Origin: Psychromonas arctica DSM 14288
GTDB lineage: Bacteria; Pseudomonadota; Gammaproteobacteria; Enterobacterales; Psychromonadaceae
Assembly (NCBI RefSeq): GCF_000482725.1
Contig: NZ_AXWP01000049.1
Location: 1 to 57,016 of the forward strand
Reading direction: 5' to 3'
Length of the DNA: 57,016 bases
Part shown: positions 1 to 6,419 of the stretch, one piece after another
Position numbering within the stretch: position 1 is the stretch's first letter
How the letters are laid out: each line of letters opens with the position of its first letter
Made by a program: the position numbers and the translations under genes
The notes under the pieces: model-generated
What the model saw: only the letters and a program-made list of their open reading frames with translations
Told to the model about the DNA's origin: nothing
Database searches by the model: none

Positions 1-105
1 CGTAGTTACTTATCAAGCTGTAAAAAGCAGGGAGTAAGTGGCTCTACTGCTTTAACGCTATTGTTGAATGGCATGCTACCTAATATTTTTATCCCTGCTG
101 AGTAG
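1..105 (+). pseudogene. C-terminal end of an IS66-type transposase (cut by the window edge)
   Basis: The window opens inside a plus-strand frame that ends at TAG 103-105. The 34 visible residues contain SYLSSCKKQGVSGSTAL and end FIPAE. IS66-family transposases end in a similar helix (consensus-like S-Y-x-S-x-x-K-K-Q-G followed by a Phe-Ile-Pro tail), so this is probably the last part of such a transposase. Whether the complete gene lies to the left, or only a fragment, cannot be seen. It is the left-hand sign that the neighbouring HEPN gene sits in mobile or accessory DNA. Confidence 0.55.
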
Positions 106-382
106 TTACTAAATAACTTTCTTAACGCACCAGTTCATACGAACATCCATGTGCTGAATAAACTTACAGTAAACGTCCTGTTTGCTATTGCTGAAAGTCA
201 TTAATTGTTGGAAATCTCAATGGTGGGACAGTTGTAGCTGCATTGAGTTTTAATTCGTCTTGGCGCAATTTTTAACGTAATTTATTGATATGTATTATTT
301 CAATAAGTGTATTTCCACAACTTTGAATAATCCCAATATTATTTGCAGCTCTGGGAATCAGTCTATGTTCCTCCTGTTAATT

Positions 383-401
383 CAGAATAATTCTGTCTAA
401 C
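383..401. promoter_or_regulatory. Palindromic site 1 upstream of the HEPN gene
   Basis: CAGAAT-A-ATTCTG is a perfect 13-bp palindrome (383-395) followed directly by TCTAAC. A near copy with the same trailing bases lies 130 bp downstream. The shared consensus is YAGAATWATTCTRTCTAAY. Paired copies before a single gene suggest operator sites, but terminal repeats of a small element are an alternative. Confidence 0.45.
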
Positions 402-512
402 TTCGTGATTATTATTTGATTAATGTATGTAACAGTTTGATTTAAAACTTTATAAGCGTATTCTGAACTTCATTTAGATAAAATAAACTAGGCCGTATTT
501 TCGTTATTAATA

Positions 513-531
513 TAGAATTATTCTATCTAAT
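513..531. promoter_or_regulatory. Palindromic site 2 upstream of the HEPN gene
   Basis: TAGAAT-T-ATTCTA (513-525) followed by TCTAAT is the second copy of the site at 383-401. It differs at the outer pair, the centre and the last base; the paired changes C-to-T and G-to-A keep the palindrome intact. It ends 22 bp before the GTG start of the HEPN gene, where a bound protein would block transcription or initiation. Confidence 0.45.
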
Positions 532-553
532 ACGTTGTTTTTTAAGCGCAGAG

Positions 554-1792
554 GTGAATTTGCAAGCTAAGTGGAAAAAGAGTAAAAGTTTAAAGCCTAA
601 AGTCATTTTGGATAAAATAGATAGTCTTGTAACAGTTTCAAATGGGACTACAAGCTATTCTAGTTTTGAATTTCATGACGCTAAAACTGCTTTGGAAAGT
701 ATGATCAATTTCCCTCTCGTAGCTAGAGATCTAGATAAAAACAAACTCATTTCTAGTGCAATACGGGAAGTTGCAAATAATAAACCTAGTGATCCTAGAA
801 TATTTATTGATCAGATATCTACTAATATCCGAGAAGTATTAGAGAAACGCAATAATCAATACTTTCTATTAACGTCCATTTCTATCTCAAACATCGGGGT
901 ACGCTTTATAAAGTTGAATGATTGCGTTATTAAATTTTATAAATCCAGTTTCCCTCGTAAGTTTAAGGGCCGTGATAGTCTAATTAAAAATAAAAGAAAT
1001 TGTTCTGAAATTGAATCACTTGGCTATACAAAAGTTGTGATCGAATTATCGGCTAAATCAGAAGAAATGGCAGCAGCTCAGGCATTACGTATTCTTGATT
1101 TGTTTAGAAGTATGCTTAACTTATTTTCTAATAATATTTCTGAGTACATTGGAAATGAATGGAACCCAATTAATAAAATTAGATTGGGGGAGTTTCATAC
1201 TGTGCATGATAGTACGGGTAAAGTCTATGCTGATATGTTCTGGTTTGATCCGAGTTACTCAGTCGCGAGTGTTTATGTTTCTAACAATATTCCTATTATT
1301 CTAAAAAACGTAAAGTTCATAATAACTAATTTAGAAAAGTCAGGAAGGAGGTATAAATCAATATTAACAGATGGACTTCTGAGATATGTTCGTTCTTTTG
1401 ATGAGAATAACCAAAATGTCGCCGTTATGAGGGCATGGGGAGCACTTGAAACTATAGCTGCTCCTAATGAAACCAACTGTGATTCGGTAACGAGACGTTG
1501 CTCATTTTTGTATGAAGAACATGAATATCATAAACAGATCCTGGAACACTTAAGAGAATACCGTAATAGGAATGTGCATGCAGGTGAAGAAAGTAAAAAA
1601 GCTAAGAATCATGGTTTTCAAATTCAAAGGTATTTCAAAGGATTATTATTATTTCATATAAGTAATGTTGGATACTTCTCTGATATTGAAGAAGCCAATA
1701 AATTTTTAGATTTACCTGCGGATAAAAGTAGTTTACTTAAAAGACAAAAACTCCTAAAAAGAGCATTTTCATTCCGTGGTTATGATGCTTAA
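554..1792 (+). CDS. HEPN-domain protein, candidate RNase effector (ApeA-like C-terminus)
   Basis: A 412-residue protein starting at GTG 554, with AGAG just upstream as a weak ribosome binding site. The N-terminal ~280 residues are unrecognised. The C-terminal third looks like an Apea-type HEPN domain: MRAWGALETI (about residues 293-302), then the Rx4H signature R337-N-R-N-V-H342 in a predicted helix. HEPN proteins with this motif are usually metal-independent RNases acting in toxin-antitoxin, abortive-infection or CRISPR-linked systems, normally as dimers that place two Rx4-6H motifs together. No adjacent antitoxin gene is visible. The gene stands alone beside an IS66 remnant, is very AT-rich, and has two palindromes in front. 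The HEPN call is fairly firm; a defence role is inference. Confidence 0.65.
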   Translation: MNLQAKWKKSKSLKPKVILDKIDSLVTVSNGTTSYSSFEFHDAKTALESMINFPLVARDLDKNKLISSAIREVANNKPSDPRIFIDQISTNIREVLEKRNNQYFLLTSISISNIGVRFIKLNDCVIKFYKSSFPRKFKGRDSLIKNKRNCSEIESLGYTKVVIELSAKSEEMAAAQALRILDLFRSMLNLFSNNISEYIGNEWNPINKIRLGEFHTVHDSTGKVYADMFWFDPSYSVASVYVSNNIPIILKNVKFIITNLEKSGRRYKSILTDGLLRYVRSFDENNQNVAVMRAWGALETIAAPNETNCDSVTRRCSFLYEEHEYHKQILEHLREYRNRNVHAGEESKKAKNHGFQIQRYFKGLLLFHISNVGYFSDIEEANKFLDLPADKSSLLKRQKLLKRAFSFRGYDA

Positions 1793-1858
1793 AGTGTAAC
1801 AAGTTATGGACACCCAAATGTTGAAGTTAGGGATATCAATTAGTTAATGAGTTAAGTC

Positions 1859-1905
1859 GAAACTCAATGTGGTTACATCAAACCTCTCGTTGAGTTAATC
1901 GTAAT
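1859..1905. repeat. Inverted repeat AACTCAA / TTGAGTT downstream of the HEPN gene
   Basis: A 7-bp perfect inverted repeat, extended by flanking CGA/TCG, with about 29 bases between the arms. It could be a weak hairpin ending the HEPN transcript or a remnant of a mobile-element end. No T-run follows. Confidence 0.3.
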
Positions 1906-1975
1906 CCATATTGAAAGCTACAAACATTGCTCAATGCGGCTACGGCTACGCCCAAAAGATATGCAGAAAAAAGAA

Positions 1976-2012
1976 GCAAAAAATGCCCGTCGGTTCTTAA
2001 CTGACTGGCATT
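1976..2012 (-). terminator. Rho-independent terminator of the DUF2982 gene
   Basis: Read on the minus strand, AATGCCAGTC pairs with GACGGGCATT (one A-G mismatch) and is followed by six T. It starts just downstream of the DUF2982 stop codon. Confidence 0.75.
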
Positions 2013-2015
2013 AGA

Positions 2016-2699
2016 TTAATAAGGCCCATTTACAATGGTGTAATCATGGCATTTTTTTAATAAATTTAAAAAGCTGTTTAAATTTCGATCCAGACTGCTC
2101 TCGGGTAAATATAGGTGATAGCCATATGCCTTGGCGAGTTGTTCACTACGATGTAACCATGCTGCAATTGGGCCTTTATATATAACTTCATTTAATGTGT
2201 AGGGTTCAAAATTAATCAGACTGCCTTCAAAACTAACCTCTTTATTAGCGATCGCCAAAATGAGCAATTCTTGTTGTTCGTGAATTAACTTGTTGGCTAG
2301 TCTTGGTGATATGCTTTTCGCTACATGATCTAAATTATTTAGTTTGATGCCGACATAAGGTAATTGTATATGCTCTCCTTGGACATCCGCTTTAAGTTCT
2401 CCAAAGCGTATAATATCTTGCCATGGTAGTGCCCATTGACCATGGCGATGACAATATAGAATCGTTTTTGGGGTGATAAAAAAGCTGGTTCCGGGCTCTA
2501 GATATTTAAGTACACCTATTAAAATAATGACTAATGTAGCTGATATGAGGAAAATTAATTGAATTTTAAAAGTTTGCCAAAGGAATAAACTTAGAAGCCA
2601 AAAAATAAATAGCGAGATACATCCAAGCCATATAAATGTGTGTGTATGACGTTTTGAATTAGGGTGAATGGTAATAACTCTATCCGTTGTATTATCCAA
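2016..2699 (-). CDS. DUF2982-type membrane protein of unknown function
   Basis: A 227-residue protein with two hydrophobic segments near the N-terminus (about residues 23-45 and 47-68) and a cytoplasmic part. The order is a short polar start with VITIHPNSKRH, two membrane helices, then EPGTSFFITPKTILYCHRHGQW, which fits DUF2982, a family I know only from gammaproteobacteria. The soluble half is rich in short strand-like segments (ITPKTILY, LPYVGIKL) that recall a PH-like fold, but this is only an impression. It stands alone with its own terminator. No function is known. Confidence 0.6.
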   Translation of the reverse strand: MDNTTDRVITIHPNSKRHTHTFIWLGCISLFIFWLLSLFLWQTFKIQLIFLISATLVIILIGVLKYLEPGTSFFITPKTILYCHRHGQWALPWQDIIRFGELKADVQGEHIQLPYVGIKLNNLDHVAKSISPRLANKLIHEQQELLILAIANKEVSFEGSLINFEPYTLNEVIYKGPIAAWLHRSEQLAKAYGYHLYLPESSLDRNLNSFLNLLKKCHDYTIVNGPY

Positions 2700-3202
2700 T
2701 TTAGCCTTCCTTGAAAACTTTGTCTGCTGAGCAAATACTTTTCATTAGCAACGATAAATATATTATTAGAGTAAATACGAGCTTATACAAACTATATAAC
2801 AAATGTAAAAAACTATCATAAACAAAGAGAGTATTTGAGTAATTGCCCTCGATTGTAAATTTTTTAGAAACAGGTTATCTTACTTGATTTAAGCTTATTT
2901 GAAAAAGTAGGTCACCGTACCTTTTGAGTAATACTGTTTATACTGCTAAGTTTTTGATTGTTAAGGCTGAATCTAGGCTGCTTTGGTTGCTAAGTATTTG
3001 CTGCTCATCTTTTAAATCCTACCTTTTATCACCTGAATTTATGCTTTAAATTGGGGCTAAATTATTTCCAATTTTATGATAAATATTGCTATCTATATTT
3101 AATTCTTAGGCACATAATCTCGCCGTTACAAGATCATTTAAAGTCATAGTGTAACGTTAGTCATAGGGTTATTAGTTGTTTATCTTAATAAAGGAAAGCA
3201 TC
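2700..3202. other. Intergenic region without recognisable features
   Basis: About 500 bp of AT-rich DNA between the leftward DUF2982 gene and the rightward small basic protein. It presumably carries both promoters. I see no open frame with a ribosome binding site, no tRNA and no strong hairpin. Confidence 0.4.
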
Positions 3203-3319
3203 GTGAGTAAAGGCCAAGACAGCAAAAAAGACGGTAAGAAAAAACCGCTTTTGACTGCAAAAGAAAAAAGAACATTAAAAATAGCTAAAAAATCAAAAGT
3301 TGGATTTTTAGCTAAATAA
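3203..3319 (+). CDS. Small Lys-rich basic protein (38 residues)
   Basis: GTG 3203 is preceded by AAGGAAAG at 3191-3198, a good ribosome binding site. The frame encodes a 38-residue protein, MSKGQDSKKDGKKKPLLTAK continuing with KRTLKIAKKS, about 40 percent lysine or arginine, with no membrane segment. A strong terminator follows 11 bp after the stop, so this is a compact monocistronic unit, which argues for a real gene. Its composition suggests binding to RNA, ribosomes or DNA, but nothing specific can be claimed. I recall similar short 'SKGQDSKK' proteins in marine gammaproteobacteria without being able to check. Confidence 0.6.
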   Translation: MSKGQDSKKDGKKKPLLTAKEKRTLKIAKKSKVGFLAK

Positions 3320-3329
3320 AGATTAGATG

Positions 3330-3358
3330 AAAGGTCATCAATTTTCCGATGGCCTTTT
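3330..3358 (+). terminator. Rho-independent terminator of the small basic protein gene
   Basis: AAAGGTCATC pairs with GATGGCCTTT (one G-U) around a short loop and ends in a T-rich stretch. Confidence 0.75.
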
Positions 3359-3524
3359 AAAGCCTCTATCGTTAATCAATTTTATTAATATATACGAGAA
3401 ATCGTAGATCCCATAAATGATATTGATTGATGCACTGTCATCCCTCAATAAACACATCACCTAATGAAGCGCTTAACCTACTCTTTGCATTCAGGCTTTT
3501 CTAATGCAGGTTCCCTAATGGAGA

Positions 3525-3702
3525 TTTTCTAATACAAGTTTTCTAGTACAGCTTTCTAGCAATAATTTAGCTTGCCCCGTTAATACTTGATTCACATTTT
3601 AGCTGAATGCTTTTTTAAGTTAGTGCTTTTTCAGTTAGTGCTTTTTCAGCTAATGAGTGTGCTCGGGTATTTTTATTTTGTTGTTATTTTAAGGTAGATG
3701 CT
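3525..3702 (-). pseudogene. Decayed second copy of the TPR-lipoprotein 3' end
   Basis: This stretch aligns with the 3' end of the TPR lipoprotein gene and its downstream flank (about 5939-6100). Both share TTTCTAATACAAGTT, then a GGTCAAGC-type block and further matching positions. Translated on the minus strand it reads NVNQVLTGQAKLLLES against LNPNKALTGQAELLLKK in the intact gene. There is no start codon and the frame is broken, and it carries an extra internal tandem duplication of GTTAGTGCTTTTTCA. The aldehyde dehydrogenase gene lies between this relic and the intact copy. Confidence 0.7.
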
Positions 3703-3864
3703 TAAAAAGGGCTGAATCCCTAATCATTTTTGTCTGGCTATTGCTGAGGCTAACTGAAAGTTTAGATGTTATAAAGCATGTAAATTAATGCTAATTGAGT
3801 ATGCCCTAGGCATGAGTTTATCTCCTAGAGTAGTTATTTTTAAGAAGTGAGCGTCTTGTTAAGG

Positions 3865-3888
3865 AGTGCCCAACATGTGTTGAGCACT
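3865..3888. repeat. 24-bp near-palindrome downstream of the aldehyde dehydrogenase gene
   Basis: AGTGCCCAACA-TG-TGTTGAGCACT folds into an 11-bp stem with one C-A mismatch. It lies about 46 bp past the minus-strand stop of the dehydrogenase and may end or protect its transcript. The T-run is weak, so it is called a repeat rather than a terminator. Confidence 0.4.
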
Positions 3889-3933
3889 AATTTTCAATTT
3901 AGCTATTACAATTTAGCTATTATAATTTAATGG

Positions 3934-5316
3934 TTATTTAGTCTGAGCAACCATCACAGATTTTATATTCATGAACTCTTTTAAACCAAAACCACCATGC
4001 TCACGTCCATAACCACTACTTTTTACTCCTCCAAATGGTAAGTTTGGTTGAGATAGGGCAAAGCCATTGATATTAACCATCCCTGTGTCGAAGTGTTTGA
4101 TCGCCAGTTCTATTGCGCTAGCTTCATCCTTAGAGAAAATGCCACCACCTAAACCATAGCGTGAATCGTTAGCTATACGCATTGCATCATCATTATCTTT
4201 TGCTTTGATAAGTGCTGCGACAGGACCGAATAATTCGTCATCGTAAGCGGGCATATTGGGCGTTACATTTTCTAAAATAGAAGCTGTGTAAAAGAAACCT
4301 TTTTCATCAGGTATTTTACATCCACAAACAATTTTAGCGCCTGCGTCAATGGATTCAGTGACCTGTTTGTGTAGTTTTTCTTGTAAGTCTTTTCTAGCCA
4401 TAGGCCCTAGGTCGGTATCTTTTGCCTTTGGATCGCCCATTTTCAGATCCATCATCGCTTTTTTGAACTCTTCTTTGAATAGCTCATAATTTTTTTCTGT
4501 GATGATAAAACGTTTTGCAGAGACACAGGTTTGGCCGTTATTGACAATACGACCTTTGATACACGTTTCAATCGCTAATGGAATATCTGCATCATCTAAA
4601 ACAATATAAGCATCATTACTGCCCAATTCTAATACAGTCTTTTTACTGTATTCAGCTGCTTTTGCGCCCACTTTTTTACCTATTGCATCACTACCCGTAA
4701 AAGTAACGCCTTTGATGCCATCATGACTAATTAGTTTGCTGGCTGTTTCACCATCAATTAATAGTGATTGGTAAGCATATTTTGGGAAGCCTGCCTGTTC
4801 GAATAACGATTGTATTTTCTTTGCCATACCGAATACATTTGAAGCGTGTTTCATTACTGTTGTATTGCCGGCCACTAAATTACTGACGCTGTATCTAATT
4901 ACTTGATAGAGTGGAAAGTTCCAAGGTTGAATGCCTAATATTACGCCTATTGGCTGATATGTAATTATTGCTTTACCACCTTCATAATCACGATTTTCAT
5001 TCGCTAATTCTTTTTCTGCAATATCAGCGGTGTAATTACAAATATTAGCGCAAAGAGCAACTTCTTGTTCGCCTTGAGATTTTACTTTGCCCATCTCTTC
5101 AACCATTAGTTGAACTAATTCATCGCTATTTTCTTCAATCACCTTTGCTAGTGCTTTGGCAAGTTTTGCGCGCTCTGAAATAGGCACAAGTTTCCATTGT
5201 TCGAAACATTCACTTGAATTGACTACTGCATTTTTAGCTTCATTATGTGTCATCAATGTATATTCTTTTAGCTTTTGCTCAGTAAAAGGATTGATTGTTA
5301 CTATTGAATTACTCAT
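3934..5316 (-). CDS. sad: NAD(P)-dependent succinate-semialdehyde / aldehyde dehydrogenase (Sad/YneI-like)
   Basis: A 460-residue aldehyde dehydrogenase that oxidises an aldehyde, probably succinate semialdehyde, to the acid. Visible family features are PWNFP (131-135), the cofactor-binding GVTFTGSDAIGKKVG (203-217), the general base E230 in LELGSNDAYIVL, and the catalytic cysteine C264 in NNGQTCVSAKR. The length and motif wording match E. coli Sad (YneI, 462 residues) better than GabD. The usual LELGG reads LELGS here, a mild oddity. The ATG at 5316 is preceded by AGAGGTAAC. It stands alone between a TPR-lipoprotein relic and the intact copy, so it may have been caught in a segmental duplication. 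Exact substrate is inferred from family only. Confidence 0.85.
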   Translation of the reverse strand: MSNSIVTINPFTEQKLKEYTLMTHNEAKNAVVNSSECFEQWKLVPISERAKLAKALAKVIEENSDELVQLMVEEMGKVKSQGEQEVALCANICNYTADIAEKELANENRDYEGGKAIITYQPIGVILGIQPWNFPLYQVIRYSVSNLVAGNTTVMKHASNVFGMAKKIQSLFEQAGFPKYAYQSLLIDGETASKLISHDGIKGVTFTGSDAIGKKVGAKAAEYSKKTVLELGSNDAYIVLDDADIPLAIETCIKGRIVNNGQTCVSAKRFIITEKNYELFKEEFKKAMMDLKMGDPKAKDTDLGPMARKDLQEKLHKQVTESIDAGAKIVCGCKIPDEKGFFYTASILENVTPNMPAYDDELFGPVAALIKAKDNDDAMRIANDSRYGLGGGIFSKDEASAIELAIKHFDTGMVNINGFALSQPNLPFGGVKSSGYGREHGGFGLKEFMNIKSVMVAQTK

Positions 5317-5582
5317 TACACTGTTACCTCTTTATTGCATTAGTGATTAGATTGGAGCAAATATAATGCCACTGCTTGGTTTTTCTTTAAGGTGTTGAAT
5401 AATATTGGTTTTTTGTGTTTTTAAATGAAAGATGTGATATGGCGGTGACAGGATAATGAAAAATGTTCAATGAAAAATGTTAAATTTACATATTGAAAAA
5501 GAATCGCAGAACACGCAACGATAATGTTGTTCATTGGGGATGTTGTGGGTAAAAATATTCTGCTGTTCAAAAAAGAAGAGTT

Positions 5583-5605
5583 GCCAACTGTCTTGAAAAA
5601 CAGCG
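5583..5605 (+). repeat. Dispersed repeat copy A (GCCAACTGTCTTGAAAAACA)
   Basis: One of four copies in the window of a short element whose core is CAACTGYCTTGAAAAACA. The others are at 5678, 54447 and, reversed, at 40594, where it forms a clear hairpin. Confidence 0.6.
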
Positions 5606-5607
5606 AT

Positions 5608-5636
5608 AGCGAAAACACTGAGAATAAATATCAAGA
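5608..5636 (+). repeat. Second dispersed repeat type, copy 1
   Basis: AGCGAAAACACTG-AG-AATAAATATCAA recurs in inverted orientation at 54356-54383 with about three differences. Each copy lies within about 65 bp of a copy of the CAACTGYCTTGAAAAACA repeat, so the two may belong to one element. Confidence 0.45.
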
Positions 5637-5677
5637 TAATTCTATGAAAGAAGCAGCATAAAAACTAGCTAATGAGT

Positions 5678-5700
5678 GCCAACTGCCTTGAAAAACACAG
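5678..5700 (+). repeat. Dispersed repeat copy B
   Basis: GCCAACTGCCTTGAAAAACA followed by CAG, one base different in the core from copy A, 95 bp away in the same orientation. The surrounding 5317-5971 interval holds no convincing gene. Confidence 0.6.
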
Positions 5701-5971
5701 CTTGTAACCAAAAAGCCAAAAATCAAAACTATAACCAAAAGTCAAAAAATATTGTCGAAAAGATTTAGAAAAAGGTCCAGAAAAAGGCTGTAGGAAAAAA
5801 GGCACTGACTCATAAACTTTTACTGCTCGATGCAGCGTAAACCCCTTCAACAAAAACATTAACCCTCAACACATACATTACTGAATGAAGAGGAGGGGGA
5901 TATTAGAAAGACTTTGTAATAACAGTTTTGTAATAAAAGCTTTCTAATACAAGTTCTCTACTGCAACTTTT

Positions 5972-6379
5972 CTAATACAGCTTTTTTAGTAATAATTCAG
6001 CTTGACCCGTTAATGCTTTATTCGGATTTAAACTAAGTGCTTTCTCAGCAAAAGATTGTGCCTGTGCATTTTTACTTTGGCGGTAATTTAACTCTGCTAG
6101 TCGTAAATAGATTTCAGGGTTACGTGGAGATATCCTGATTGCTCGTTCTAAAATCCCCGTTGCACCGCGTAAGTTCCCCTTGCTTTCTTGCTGCTCAGCA
6201 AGACTAAATAATGAGTCTAAGGCCGCGCTTCCCTTCACCGTATTATCAATACCATCAGTTGCGGTGCTGACTGAACTTGGAGTCGTGGACTCTGTCGTTG
6301 GCGATGTGACAGGTTTGGTACTACAGGCCCATAAAAAACTAGATAAACAAACAACAACAGCAATTTTATAATGGTTCAT
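5972..6379 (-). CDS. TPR-repeat outer-membrane-type lipoprotein
   Basis: A 135-residue protein with a lipoprotein signal peptide ending in the lipobox LWAC (cysteine 19), a Ser/Thr-rich linker (about 20-50), and two to three tetratricopeptide repeats: AALDSLFSLAEQQESKGNLRG, then GILERAIRISPRNPEIYLRLA and ELNYRQSKNAQAQSFAEKAL. TPR lipoproteins usually scaffold protein complexes at the envelope. Serine follows the cysteine, which favours outer-membrane sorting. It starts 31 bp after mrcB on the same strand and is probably cotranscribed, hinting at a role beside PBP1B like that of the LpoB/CpoB helpers, though it is not recognisably either. Confidence 0.75.
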   Translation of the reverse strand: MNHYKIAVVVCLSSFLWACSTKPVTSPTTESTTPSSVSTATDGIDNTVKGSAALDSLFSLAEQQESKGNLRGATGILERAIRISPRNPEIYLRLAELNYRQSKNAQAQSFAEKALSLNPNKALTGQAELLLKKLY

Positions 6380-6391
6380 TAATATGATCTC

Positions 6392-6419
6392 TTTAGTTGA
6401 TTTAGTTGGTTTAGTTGGT
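6392..6419. repeat. 9-bp tandem repeat across the mrcB stop codon
   Basis: Three units of TTTAGTTGR lie between the TPR lipoprotein gene and mrcB and overlap the last codons of mrcB. On the minus strand they give in-frame TAA stop codons in succession (AACTAA repeated), a natural multiple stop. Confidence 0.45.

Larger units (their letters stand above)
106..553. other. Non-coding stretch upstream of the HEPN gene, with two related palindromes
   Basis: This AT-rich stretch follows the transposase stop and holds no convincing gene. GTAAACGTCCTG near 170 resembles the start of IS66-type terminal repeats, so an element boundary may lie there, but I see no clear partner. Its notable contents are the two palindromic sites listed separately at 383-401 and 513-531. 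Confidence 0.4.

Noticed and set aside
1799-1815. TATGGACAC shared with 56491-56499 as a common element end on both sides of the window
   Set aside because: Only nine bases agree and the flanks differ, so it may be chance.
1793-2015. attC site after the HEPN gene, making it a second integron cassette
   Set aside because: The AACTCAA/TTGAGTT inverted repeat is present but there is no RYYYAAC/GTTRRRY pair in the right spacing, and no core before the gene.
5665-5859. Minus-strand 64-codon frame (Phe-rich) between the dehydrogenase and lipoprotein genes
   Set aside because: It runs through a dispersed repeat and A-rich DNA and has no ribosome binding site or family likeness.
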